Origin: Glaciecola sp964621345
Lineage (GTDB): Bacteria; Pseudomonadota; Gammaproteobacteria; Enterobacterales; Alteromonadaceae
DNA: 64,000 nt
Assembly (NCBI GenBank): GCA_964621345.1
Contig: CAZUON010000001.1
Location: forward strand, 62,001-126,000
Direction of reading: 5' to 3'
In this document: one piece after another, positions 25,829 to 34,980 of the stretch
Position numbering within the stretch: the first letter of the stretch is position 1
Layout of the letters: every line of letters starts with the position of its first letter
Notes under the pieces: model-generated
The model's input: only the letters and a program-made list of their open reading frames with translations
Database searches by the model: none
Told to the model about the DNA's origin: nothing
Program-made: the position numbers and the translations under genes

Positions 25829-27886
25829 ATGCAAAACAGCGACAATCACACATATTTCGCAAGCTCACACATGACCAAGCCTGGCGGTATGAAGTGTAAA
25901 TCTCATAAAGCACTCCTGGGCGTATTCGCTATTTGTATAACCTTAACCTTGAGTGGATGCACAGAAAGTCCTGATGCAAATAGTAAGCAGGAGCTTAGTC
26001 AAGTGACCGAACAAAGTAAAAATAGCAATGCCCTTGGGCATCACACACAAGGGGCGGGCAAGCCGGTTGTTTATCAGGTGTTTACTCGTTTATTTGGTAA
26101 CACTAATAGCAACAACGTGCCGTGGGGAACCATTGAGCAAAACGGAGTAGGTAAGTTTGACGATTTCACAAACCAAGCTCTACAAGGAATTCGTGAGCTA
26201 GGTACATCGTATATTTGGTATACGGGCGTACCCCATCATGCCGTTATACGAGATTACAGCGAATATGGCATTAGCCTCGATGATCCAGACGTAGTGAAAG
26301 GTCGAGCAGGCTCTCCATATGCGGTCAAAGATTACTATAACGTCAATCCAGATTTAGCAAACGATGTAGAAAAGCGCCTTGAAGAATTTGAAGCTTTAAT
26401 TGCACGTACCCACGCTAATGGTATGAAGGTGTTGATTGATATTGTACCGAATCATGTGGCACGAGATTATCAGTCCCTAAGCAAGCCCGAGGGTGTTGAG
26501 GACTTTGGCGCAAGTGATGATACTTCGCTGGAATATGCCCGAGACAATAATTTTTACTACATTGTGGATGAAGCATTTGAGGTGCCGGTTTCCGATAACT
26601 ATCAACCGCTGGGCGGAGAAGCACATCCTCTGGCTGATGGAAAATTTGATGAAACACCCGCTAAGTGGACCGGTAACGGTTCAAGAGAGGCTCAACCAAA
26701 CATTAATGATTGGTATGAAACGGTTAAAGTGAATTACGGGGTAAAGCCTGACGGTACTTACGATTTTGACAAGCTTCCCGATGAGTTTAGAGTACTCGAT
26801 TACCCTGCGCACCACGCATTTTGGGCAGACAAAGACCTACCTGATTCTTGGTATAAATTTGAAAATATTGTGCATTATTGGTTAGACAAAGGCGTAGATG
26901 GCTTTCGTTTTGACATGGCAGAAATGGTACCGGTTGAGTTTTGGTCGTTTTTGAATGCCTCAATTAAAAATAAGCGCCCGGATGCTCTGCTACTTGCCGA
27001 AGTGTATCAGCCGCATCTTTATCGAGATTATTTAGAACTCGGCAAAATGGATTACCTGTACGATAAGGTTGAGTTTTATGACTCGTTAAAAGCGGTGATG
27101 CAAGGTCAAGGCAAGATGCAAGCCTTGGCAGATATTCAGCACTCCATGCAAGATATAGAAGCGAATATGTTGCATTTTTTGGAAAATCACGATGAACAGC
27201 GTATTGCCAGCCCTGACTTTGCCGGGGATGCGCATAAAGGAAAGCCTGCACTTGTGGTATCTGCGCTAATTAGTCGTTCACCTACTATGATATATTTTGG
27301 ACAGGAAGTGGGCGAAGACGGCAGCGAGGAAACTGGATTTGGCGATCCCACACGTACCACTATTTTTGATTATGCTGGAGTGCCTGCGCATCAGCGCTGG
27401 ATGAATGATGGGAAGTTTGACGGTGCATTATTGAGTGAGGAAGAAAAGGACTTAAGGCAGTTTCATATTGATGTGTTGAATATATCGGCATATCACTCTG
27501 CTATGCGGGGCGATTATGACAACATACATGCCTTTAATGTTGGGCTTGAGACTCAGTATTCAGAACAACAATTCGCCTTTACTCGCCAAGGTGATAATAA
27601 AGTGCTTATAGTGGTGAGTAACTTCGACGTAGCCTCTGTTACAACTCGCTTACACATTCCTATCGATTTGATTGTTAAATGGCAACTCGCGCCGGGCAAA
27701 TACCTGCTAACAGATTTAATAAGTGACCAGGAAAATTATTTATATGTAGATAAAAAGCGCAGCGCATCGACTATTGAGCTGGCATTACCTGCGCTTGGCT
27801 CCTTTGTATACGAGCTAGATTTAAGTGAACGCAAGGCTTTAACCCTTTCTGAGGATCATGCACGGTTAACGGGAGATAGTGAATAA
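25829..27886 (+). CDS. GH13 alpha-amylase-family lipoprotein
   Basis: Alpha-glucan hydrolase or transferase of family GH13, exported as a lipoprotein (lipobox LSGC, C44). The 685-residue reading uses the ATG at 25829, 12 bases after AGGA; an ATG at 25889 (residue 21) would give a more typical signal peptide but has a poorly spaced ribosome site. GH13 region I is DIVPNH (204-209), the nucleophile is D362 in GFRFDMAE, the acid/base E391 in LLAEVY, and the third carboxylate D455 in ENHDE. A C-terminal beta domain follows (about 570-670). The subfamily cannot be fixed by eye; exo- or endo-amylase are both possible. It overlaps the GH31 gene by one base and is preceded by operator copy 3. Confidence 0.9.
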   Translation: MQNSDNHTYFASSHMTKPGGMKCKSHKALLGVFAICITLTLSGCTESPDANSKQELSQVTEQSKNSNALGHHTQGAGKPVVYQVFTRLFGNTNSNNVPWGTIEQNGVGKFDDFTNQALQGIRELGTSYIWYTGVPHHAVIRDYSEYGISLDDPDVVKGRAGSPYAVKDYYNVNPDLANDVEKRLEEFEALIARTHANGMKVLIDIVPNHVARDYQSLSKPEGVEDFGASDDTSLEYARDNNFYYIVDEAFEVPVSDNYQPLGGEAHPLADGKFDETPAKWTGNGSREAQPNINDWYETVKVNYGVKPDGTYDFDKLPDEFRVLDYPAHHAFWADKDLPDSWYKFENIVHYWLDKGVDGFRFDMAEMVPVEFWSFLNASIKNKRPDALLLAEVYQPHLYRDYLELGKMDYLYDKVEFYDSLKAVMQGQGKMQALADIQHSMQDIEANMLHFLENHDEQRIASPDFAGDAHKGKPALVVSALISRSPTMIYFGQEVGEDGSEETGFGDPTRTTIFDYAGVPAHQRWMNDGKFDGALLSEEEKDLRQFHIDVLNISAYHSAMRGDYDNIHAFNVGLETQYSEQQFAFTRQGDNKVLIVVSNFDVASVTTRLHIPIDLIVKWQLAPGKYLLTDLISDQENYLYVDKKRSASTIELALPALGSFVYELDLSERKALTLSEDHARLTGDSE

Positions 27887-30390
27887 TGAATCACGCAAGC
27901 ATGGCTATGTATCATTGTTTTTTAGGCCTGTCTCGCCTGGGCATTTTATTGCTCATGATATGTGCAATATACTCTCATAAACTACACGCACAAGAAGTCA
28001 GAAGTTTTGAAAGTGCTACGCTCAATGAAGATACATTAACCCTGGTATTGTCAGACGCCGAGTTAAGTATTCGTGCTATTAACGAGGCAACGGTAGAGGT
28101 TTTTTATCAAGCCAATGGGATTAAACAGCTACCCTCGTTTGCGTTAGCCTCCAACCCTAGCAAGAAACAAAGCTCTGAACTTAGTTTAAGTGAAACAAGT
28201 GATTCACTTACTCTTAGCCTACGCAAGCTCGACGTACACATTCAAAAACAACCATTTGCCATTACCTATAAAAGAGGCGACACAGTTCTAGCTCAGGAAG
28301 AGGTTGGGTTGTTTGTATATGACACCGTTAGAGGTTTTCGTTTTACTTTGCAAGACGAAGAAAAAATATTAGGCGGTGGTCAGCGGGTGATGGGCATGGA
28401 CCGCAGGGGGCAAAGAATGCCACTGTATAACCGAGCGCATTATGGCTACACCACTGAATCTAATCAGATGTATTACAGTTTGCCTGCGGTAATGTCGACA
28501 AATAACTATATTATTGCTTTTGACAATAGTGCCAATGGTTTTTTAGATATTGGGCACACACAATCGGATATATTACAGTTTGAAGCAAGCGCAGGACGCA
28601 CTGCTTACATTTTTAGCGCAGGAGAGACGCCTGCAGAGTTAGTGAGTAATTTTGTAGAGGCAACGGGTAAACAACCTTTACCGCCAAGATGGGCCTTAGG
28701 TAACTTTGCCTCGCGTTTTGGCTACAAGACTCAAGCGCAAGCCCTTGATACTATTGAACGCTTTATTGAGCAAGATTTTCCAGTGGATGCGCTTGTGCTC
28801 GATTTATATTGGTTCGGCCCTGACATTAAAGGCCATATGGGAAATTTAAATTGGCATGAGCCCACCTTCCCAGAGCCTGAAAAAATGATTACCCAACTCA
28901 AGCAAAAGGGTGTAAACACGATTTTAATTACCGAACCCTTTATTCTCTCTACCTCTTCACAATGGGATTCTGCGGTAGAAAATAAAGTACTTGCGAAAAA
29001 CATGGCCGGCGAGCCACGACGCTTTGATTTTTATTTTGGTAACTCTGGTTTAGTGGATGTGTTTGATGAAAATGCACAAGAGTGGTTCTGGGAATATTAC
29101 GCTAAGTTGAACAAACAGGGGATTGCTGGCTGGTGGGGCGATTTAGGCGAGCCTGAGCTGCATCCAAGTGATAGTTTGCATAAATTGAACGGTGAGTGGG
29201 TTACCGCTGATGAAATTCATAATGCCTATGGGCATCAGTGGGCAAAAATGGTCTACGAGCGCCAACTGAGCATGCGCCCCGATGAGCGTCCCTTTGTGAT
29301 GATGCGCTCAGGATTCTTAGGCAGTCAGCGCTATGGCATGATCCCCTGGACGGGTGATGTAGAGCGTTCTTGGGGTGGCCTAAAACCGCAAGTAGAGTTG
29401 GCATTGCAAATGAGTTTATTTGGTTTGGCGTACACCCATTCAGATTTAGGTGGTTTTGCCGGTGGTGAGACCTTTGACTCTGAGCTGTATGCTCGTTGGA
29501 TGCAATATGGCGTCTTTCAACCAGTGTATAGGCCTCATGCTCAAGATAATATTGCCCCAGAGCCGGTATTTCATGATGAAGCCACACAAGACTTGGTAAG
29601 ACCCTTTGTAAAACTGCGCTACCAATTACTGCCTTACAATTACTCATTGAGCATGCAGAACAGCTTGTACGGCAAGCCTATGATGCGGCCCTTGTTTTAT
29701 GAATTTGACGACGCAGATATTTCTCGTACCGACGCGTATATGTGGGGCGATGCCTTATTGGTTTCACCGATTGTTTCACCAAACGTGCGCGAGCAAATTA
29801 TAAGCTTGCCAGAAGGGATATGGTTTAATTTTTATGGTAATGACAGTGGTGCTCGGCCTAGCCATTACCATGGTGGGCAAGCAGTAACCATTCCTGCACC
29901 ACTTAATGAAACGCCAGTACTAGTAAAAGGTGGCGCATTTATTCCAATGATAGATGCTATTCAAAATACGCAAAGCTACAGTACTGAGAACCTGCGAGTG
30001 AGGCACTATACTCATGAGTCGGTTAGCAGCAGTAATTACGACATGCTCGATGATGATGGCACAAATCCGCACTCCCTGCGCGACAATCAATATCAGCGTT
30101 TGCGCTTTAGTAGTGAGCGTAATGAACAATACTTAAAGATAGGTGTAAAGCTCGAGGGGAGCTATGATTTGGCTCCTAAATCACGTCAAGTTGTGTTTGA
30201 AGTGCATGGCTTGAATGCTCGCCCTACTGAGCTTCAAGTAGATGACGCAACGGTTAACTTTCTCAATAATCTTGAGCTGTTAGACGATAAAACTGGCGCC
30301 TACTGGGATGACATCAGCAAGCGCTTATGGGTGTCGGGTGTCTTTGTTAAAGATTTGGCTATTGAAGTGTTACCTGCTGACGCACAGTAA
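27886..30390 (+). CDS. GH31 alpha-glucosidase or alpha-transglucosylase, secreted
   Basis: Retaining alpha-glucosidase-family enzyme acting on maltooligosaccharides in the periplasm or at the surface. The 834 residues include a signal peptide (cleavage likely after A35, LHA/QE), an N-terminal beta-sandwich, and a (beta/alpha)8 barrel with DLYWFGPDIKGHMG and the nucleophile D419 in WWGDLGEPE. YTHSDLGGF is the usual GH31 segment leading to the acid/base region. C-terminal beta domains follow. The GDLGEPE form of the nucleophile motif and the locus context recall transglucosylases such as Cellvibrio Agd31B, so a 4-alpha-glucosyltransferase is as plausible as a hydrolase. Start and upstream stop overlap (TAATG), so it is coupled to the GH13 gene. 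Confidence 0.9.
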   Translation: MNHASMAMYHCFLGLSRLGILLLMICAIYSHKLHAQEVRSFESATLNEDTLTLVLSDAELSIRAINEATVEVFYQANGIKQLPSFALASNPSKKQSSELSLSETSDSLTLSLRKLDVHIQKQPFAITYKRGDTVLAQEEVGLFVYDTVRGFRFTLQDEEKILGGGQRVMGMDRRGQRMPLYNRAHYGYTTESNQMYYSLPAVMSTNNYIIAFDNSANGFLDIGHTQSDILQFEASAGRTAYIFSAGETPAELVSNFVEATGKQPLPPRWALGNFASRFGYKTQAQALDTIERFIEQDFPVDALVLDLYWFGPDIKGHMGNLNWHEPTFPEPEKMITQLKQKGVNTILITEPFILSTSSQWDSAVENKVLAKNMAGEPRRFDFYFGNSGLVDVFDENAQEWFWEYYAKLNKQGIAGWWGDLGEPELHPSDSLHKLNGEWVTADEIHNAYGHQWAKMVYERQLSMRPDERPFVMMRSGFLGSQRYGMIPWTGDVERSWGGLKPQVELALQMSLFGLAYTHSDLGGFAGGETFDSELYARWMQYGVFQPVYRPHAQDNIAPEPVFHDEATQDLVRPFVKLRYQLLPYNYSLSMQNSLYGKPMMRPLFYEFDDADISRTDAYMWGDALLVSPIVSPNVREQIISLPEGIWFNFYGNDSGARPSHYHGGQAVTIPAPLNETPVLVKGGAFIPMIDAIQNTQSYSTENLRVRHYTHESVSSSNYDMLDDDGTNPHSLRDNQYQRLRFSSERNEQYLKIGVKLEGSYDLAPKSRQVVFEVHGLNARPTELQVDDATVNFLNNLELLDDKTGAYWDDISKRLWVSGVFVKDLAIEVLPADAQ

Positions 30391-30500
30391 AATACGAGAA
30401 ATTAAAATAGCGGTGAATCTAAACAAATCATACAAAAATCTTGTAAGATCAATTATCCAGTATAAACATGTAATATAAGCTCATGATATTAGGACAATGT

Positions 30501-31781
30501 ATGCGATCGCTCTCACAGGTATCTCTAGCCAGCTTGAGTATCCTCATTCTCAGTGCTTGTCAGCCCCCAGCGCCTGAACAACAAAGCCATGCAAGTAGTA
30601 TAACTGATGCACAGCGAGTCAGCCCAACAGATGTTTTAAATCGCTCAAATACGGTGGTAAATGAGCCATGGGAATATATTGAAGTCGATAACCAAAAAAA
30701 AATGTGGGGAGACTTTAATGAGCCCGAATGGTTACGTTATGTCGGCTTAGCCGCCGGAGATATCAACAATGACGGGCTTATGGATATTGTGTCGGGACGT
30801 TATGTATATTTACAACAGCAAAACGCTGAGAAAAACCTCACTGACTGGAAGCGCTTGGATCTCGGTGACAATGTTGATGCAATACTCGTGCTTGATGTCG
30901 ACGGCGACGATACGCCAGATATTATCGCTCAAGCCTTGCCAAATTTGTATTGGTACGAAATTGAAAACGAAGAGCAGAGCAGTTTTATTCAGCATGAGAT
31001 AGGCCAAGTGCCTGCAAATGTGAACGTAAACAGCCAAGGCTTTACCTTAGCAAATATTGTTGGTGATGAACGTGACGAATTTATTATTGCCGGTAATGGC
31101 AATTTGTATGCGTTTAAAGTGGATGTGACCGACGATGGTAAAGTCCAATGGACTGGACATCTTATTGCTGCCAATACAAGTGATAATGGCATTGGAGTAG
31201 GCGATATTGATGGTGATGGTGATATGGACATTGCTGCGGGGCGCCGTTTGGGTAACGATGAAGAGGCAAAAGAAGTGCTTTGGTTCAAAAATCCAGGGTA
31301 TATTGATCGTCAATGGCAAGAGCATTTTGTTGGGCGAGGGAATCATGCCATTGACCGCGTTGAAATCGCTGACCTTGACGGCAATGGCAAGGGCGATGTG
31401 ATTGTTACCGAAGAACGCTATCCAGGCTTTGACCCTGACGCACAAATGGTCTTATTTGTTCAAAAAGACAGTTACCGATGGAACAAACGAGTAATCGTCA
31501 CTCAGCACTCAATGAACAATTTGGACGCAGGAGATGTGGATCAAGACGGGGACATTGACATTGTTACCGCAGAGCACAAAGGCGATACGCTCAAAACAGA
31601 GCTGTGGTTAAACAACGGTCGAGCGGTGTTTAGCTCTTCGATTATCGATACAGGCAAAGAAAGCCATCTAGGCACAAAACTTGTGGATATTGATAATGAT
31701 GGTGACTTAGACTTAATTAGTGCCGGTTGGGATAGACATCAATATATTCACATTTGGTTAAATCCACTACAGCTAAACTAG
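30501..31781 (+). CDS. FG-GAP/VCBS repeat lipoprotein
   Basis: Surface lipoprotein of 426 residues (lipobox LSAC, C20) using the ATG at 30501, which has AGGA 6 bases upstream; the ATG at 30483 has none. It is built of FG-GAP/VCBS-type beta-propeller blades, each with a calcium-loop motif: GDINNDGLMDI, DVDGDDTPDI, GDIDGDGDMDI, DLDGNGKGDV, GDVDQDGDIDI and DIDNDGDLDL. Six Asp-rich loops suggest a calcium-stabilised propeller of six or seven blades. Such proteins bind glycans or proteins; here it may hold alpha-glucan at the cell surface. It follows the GH31 gene by 110 bp and precedes a small secreted protein by 9 bp, so it is probably part of the same transcript. Confidence 0.8.
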   Translation: MRSLSQVSLASLSILILSACQPPAPEQQSHASSITDAQRVSPTDVLNRSNTVVNEPWEYIEVDNQKKMWGDFNEPEWLRYVGLAAGDINNDGLMDIVSGRYVYLQQQNAEKNLTDWKRLDLGDNVDAILVLDVDGDDTPDIIAQALPNLYWYEIENEEQSSFIQHEIGQVPANVNVNSQGFTLANIVGDERDEFIIAGNGNLYAFKVDVTDDGKVQWTGHLIAANTSDNGIGVGDIDGDGDMDIAAGRRLGNDEEAKEVLWFKNPGYIDRQWQEHFVGRGNHAIDRVEIADLDGNGKGDVIVTEERYPGFDPDAQMVLFVQKDSYRWNKRVIVTQHSMNNLDAGDVDQDGDIDIVTAEHKGDTLKTELWLNNGRAVFSSSIIDTGKESHLGTKLVDIDNDGDLDLISAGWDRHQYIHIWLNPLQLN

Positions 31782-31790
31782 GGAACTTTG

Positions 31791-32231
31791 ATGAACTTGC
31801 ACACTATTTTTAGTGCACGAACCTATATCGCTATCACCTTAGTCTTATTATCAGCGGCAAAGCTAAGTGCGGCTGATGATATAACAAACGAGCCAATCGT
31901 GTTCGATGACGGTGGTGAGACTGCTGTGGTAGAGGGAAGTATTCAGGGTTATCAAATCATTGACTATGTACTAAGCGCAAAACGTGGTCAGGCAATGGAT
32001 ATTCGCCTGCAGACTGAAAACACGGCGACCTATTTTAATCTTATTGAACCGAACAAAAGTGATGAGGCCATGTTTATTGGATCTATTTTGGGGGATGAGT
32101 TTCAAGGAAATGCCGAATTCACAGGAAATTACAAAGTACGAGTGTACATGATGCGCTCTGCTGCCCGCCGCAATGAAAAGGCGGATTATCAGCTTAGTAT
32201 TTTTGTAAGATCAGACCCTACCTTGTTTTAA
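31791..32231 (+). CDS. Small secreted protein, possibly PliG/pre-peptidase-like fold
   Basis: Exported protein of 146 residues with a signal peptide (cleavage about residue 27, LSA/AD). ATG at 31791 with GGGA 6 bases upstream. The mature part is a beta-sandwich-like domain with VEGSIQGYQIIDYVLSAK, an LQTENTATYFNL segment and YKVRVYMMRSAARR, a pattern I associate with proteins loosely annotated as g-type lysozyme inhibitor (PliG) or pre-peptidase C-terminal-like. I cannot assign a function. Its last 21 bases overlap the 3' end of the converging methyltransferase gene. Confidence 0.6.
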   Translation: MNLHTIFSARTYIAITLVLLSAAKLSAADDITNEPIVFDDGGETAVVEGSIQGYQIIDYVLSAKRGQAMDIRLQTENTATYFNLIEPNKSDEAMFIGSILGDEFQGNAEFTGNYKVRVYMMRSAARRNEKADYQLSIFVRSDPTLF

Positions 32232-33245
32232 CACCTCAGGGCTTCGCTTTTGCAAGGCCAGCTCATCTACCGATACAGTGTTTATCCCATCACTAATTGA
32301 CCAACACCAAAACTGTTCTTTGCCTACCGCCTCGGTTTGTGGCGATAAACTTAATGTGAGTTCTCGTTCGGGAGACACTTCAAATGGCTCAGGTAGAGGG
32401 AAGAGTATCTGGTCCCAATGTGTGGGAAGGTCGTTTGGCCCTGTGCCAAATGCAACACCATCACTTAGTTCTGTACTAAACCACCCGCATAGTGCATGAA
32501 TCGTAGCACTTTCAGTTGGCTTGAGTGTTGTCGTAAAGACTCTTGGAGTGTCTGCTTTAGCTACTGTTCGCATATCAAGAGTAGCAAGTGTGGCAACATC
32601 TTCGAGTATGGCTTCAGGGTCGAGAGCAACGAGCTCTGATTGCTGCAGGGGAACATGTGCGATGGGGCTAAAATCAATGCCATATGGTTTACTTTGCAAA
32701 AACTCTAGGTCCTCCAAGATTTCATCGTCGTGCACTAAGCCAATGTGCAGTTGCATCTGCGCAGGTACCATAATGCCATCATCGGCTAAATAGCGGTCAC
32801 GCAACGCAATAAGTGGTTCGAGCATGGCTTCATAAAACAAACAATGCCCCATCCATTCAGAGACCAGCACATCTACTTTTTCATTGAGCTGTAAGGACTC
32901 GTGATCATCATGATAAAACTCGATATTAGTAAAGCCATTGGCATCTGCGATATTTTTTGCGTTTTTAATAAAAGGAGAGCGGTCTACCGCAATAACTCGT
33001 TTCGCGCCAGCTTGCGCAGCAAACATGGCTAACACACCTGTACCACAACCAAAATCCAAAACGCTATGGCTTGGTGTTATTACTTGCTCAAGTGCTGCTT
33101 GGTAAGCCTCTGTGCGCACAATATCCTGTAACATGACTTTGTGCATGGCAACATCGCGATAAGACATGCGATGCTTGCCATGACTCCCGTCAGTTTCGTT
33201 TGCGCTGATATCTGCTGTATTTTGTTGCTGACTAGACTGAGTCAT
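32211..33245 (-). CDS. Protein arginine N-methyltransferase-like SAM enzyme (PRMT family)
   Basis: Predicted S-adenosylmethionine-dependent arginine methyltransferase of 344 residues. It has the whole PRMT signature set: the N-terminal helix H-x2-ML-x-D-x-VRT (about 35-45), SAM motif VLDFGCGTG (62-70), the double-E loop SEWMGHCLFYEAM with E130 and E139 spaced as in human PRMT1 (E144/E153), and a THW loop (T275-W277) followed by a beta-barrel domain. This separates it from ribosomal-protein or small-molecule methyltransferases. PRMTs are mostly eukaryotic and rare in bacteria. It follows halogenase 3 by 29 bp and shares its promoter, which has a glucan-regulon operator. Target unknown; no RGG-rich protein is seen nearby. 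Confidence 0.85.
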   Translation of the reverse strand: MTQSSQQQNTADISANETDGSHGKHRMSYRDVAMHKVMLQDIVRTEAYQAALEQVITPSHSVLDFGCGTGVLAMFAAQAGAKRVIAVDRSPFIKNAKNIADANGFTNIEFYHDDHESLQLNEKVDVLVSEWMGHCLFYEAMLEPLIALRDRYLADDGIMVPAQMQLHIGLVHDDEILEDLEFLQSKPYGIDFSPIAHVPLQQSELVALDPEAILEDVATLATLDMRTVAKADTPRVFTTTLKPTESATIHALCGWFSTELSDGVAFGTGPNDLPTHWDQILFPLPEPFEVSPERELTLSLSPQTEAVGKEQFWCWSISDGINTVSVDELALQKRSPEVLKQGRV

Positions 33246-33274
33246 AAAGCTCTCTTATTGCGTTTTTATATATT

Positions 33275-34756
33275 CTAACAGCCTAGTGCTTGAGCATGCG
33301 ACATAAACTGAGATTTGGCTTTGTTTAAGTGTTCTTGGACCTTCAGTAATTGCTCCTGCGCCTGCTTGTGTGATTGCTCATTGCTTGGTTCAAACCGTCC
33401 GTAGCCAGCTAATAAACAGTACCAAGACACGGCCGGGTAGTATTTATCCATGCCCAGTGCGTGAATAACGGGGGTAATATCTTGCTTGTTATCCCAAGCA
33501 TCAAGCACCGCTTGTAAATTGTCCGACATTGGGATATTTTCTTTTACGTCCTGCCAGTAAGGTGAATCGTTGCGCGTATTGCTCTTATAATGGCATACAA
33601 TGTAGTCGCGAATGCCCTGGTAACGTTTGTTCATACCTTTGTTAAAAGCCGCTTGTGCACTTGCCTCATATTCTCCTTGTTTAAAATGTGAAATAAAACT
33701 CACCAGCGTTTCTAACACCAGATGTAGCGCGGTTGCTTCAAGGGGCTCAATAAATCCTTGAGCTAAGCCAATTGCTAAGGTGTTTTTATGCCAAGCCTGT
33801 TTTACTTGACCCACTTTCATGTGAATGTGTCGCGCATCCTCTACACTGGCATCGTCGCCAATGTGTTCACGCAGTTCAGCTTCAGCCTGCACAAAGTTGC
33901 AGTGAGCTCGACTAAATACATAACCGTTACCCACACGGTTAGTTAAGGGAATACGCCAGGCCCAACCGTTTTTCAGCGCAGTGGCGGTAGTTTCTGAACG
34001 CATGGGGTGTATATCGTGCGAGGGCATGGCAATTGCGCTGTCATTGATTAGGTTGTTACTAAAGGATTCAAACTCTACTTGTAAACTCTGTTGAGTCAGT
34101 TGGCTTCTAAAACCTGAAGCATCAACAAAGTAGTCGCCATGCACCATGTTGCCATCGTCAAAAATTAAACTGGCAATATCACCGCTAGGGTGCTGAGCGA
34201 CTTCTACTACCTTGTTGCGTAAATGAGCAACGCCATTTTTTACTGCAAGGTCCTGTAAATACTGCCCGAGCAGAGTCGAGTCAAAATGATAAGCATAGTT
34301 CAGGGGTACCCCCGGTTTTTGTGGTGATACTTTTGGGCTAAGATCACTTTGTGAAAGGACTGAGGCTAAAAAATAATCATCAGGGTTAGTTGATATTGAA
34401 TGGCCTTTAAAGCGCAAGTGGCAGTGGGTTAAAAAAGCGCCGGCAGTTTGTCGGTCTGTGTATGAGGGGAAAGGATGAAAATATCGATTGTTTGCTAAGT
34501 GTGATGTCCAGTCTACAAAGCTGATACCATTTTTAAAGGTGGCGCTGCATGCGCTCATCCACTCGTGTTCAGCAATGCCGAGCTCGTCAAAAAAGATTTT
34601 TAAATGAGGAGTAGAACCCTCTCCCACGCCGATTGTACCAATGTCAGGGCTCTCAACTAAGATTACTTCAAAGCGGTGAGGGTCGAGGTGTTTTCGTAGT
34701 AAGTTTGCGGCCATCCAACCTGCGGTGCCGCCTCCTAAAATGATACACTTTTGCAT
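33275..34756 (-). CDS. Tryptophan-halogenase-family flavoprotein 3
   Basis: Third FAD-dependent halogenase-like protein (493 residues), closest by eye to copy 2. It has FAD motif GGGTAGWM (8-15), GVGEGSTP (43-50), putative catalytic lysine K75 (SATFK), signature GWAWRIP, and E340 in EPLEAT. A strong AAAGGAG ribosome site precedes the ATG. It is divergent from the MFS maltose-type transporter across a 224-bp region holding operator copy 4, and it is followed by the PRMT-like gene 29 bp on. Retention of the lysine and glutamate argues for an active enzyme rather than a pseudo-halogenase. Substrate unknown. Confidence 0.87.
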   Translation of the reverse strand: MQKCIILGGGTAGWMAANLLRKHLDPHRFEVILVESPDIGTIGVGEGSTPHLKIFFDELGIAEHEWMSACSATFKNGISFVDWTSHLANNRYFHPFPSYTDRQTAGAFLTHCHLRFKGHSISTNPDDYFLASVLSQSDLSPKVSPQKPGVPLNYAYHFDSTLLGQYLQDLAVKNGVAHLRNKVVEVAQHPSGDIASLIFDDGNMVHGDYFVDASGFRSQLTQQSLQVEFESFSNNLINDSAIAMPSHDIHPMRSETTATALKNGWAWRIPLTNRVGNGYVFSRAHCNFVQAEAELREHIGDDASVEDARHIHMKVGQVKQAWHKNTLAIGLAQGFIEPLEATALHLVLETLVSFISHFKQGEYEASAQAAFNKGMNKRYQGIRDYIVCHYKSNTRNDSPYWQDVKENIPMSDNLQAVLDAWDNKQDITPVIHALGMDKYYPAVSWYCLLAGYGRFEPSNEQSHKQAQEQLLKVQEHLNKAKSQFMSHAQALGC

Positions 34757-34886
34757 GACTTTCTCCTTTCATTCGCATGATATTAACAAGCACCGAAACC
34801 CAATCAAAGTTATTTAGGCAGAGTATTATTTATCGTGAACCTCGCATATCAGAGATTACGCAGGTTATTTGAGGAGTTTAGGTTTG

Positions 34887-34900
34887 TGAATACGTATGCA
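34887..34900 (+). promoter_or_regulatory. Operator copy 4 of the alpha-glucan regulon (LacI-type site)
   Basis: TGAATACGTATGCA in the divergent region between halogenase 3 (ATG at 34756, minus) and the MFS transporter (ATG at 34981, plus). One repressor dimer here could control both directions. Confidence 0.75.
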
Positions 34901-34980
34901 GATAAATAGAGTTTCATCGGTGCAAAGGGTACAATCTTGCGATATTGTTTTACAACTATTTAACATCATCGAGCAATCAC

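Noticed and set aside
29201..29647. 148-residue antisense open frame in the GH31 gene
   Set aside because: Shadow of the GH31 coding strand with no family resemblance.
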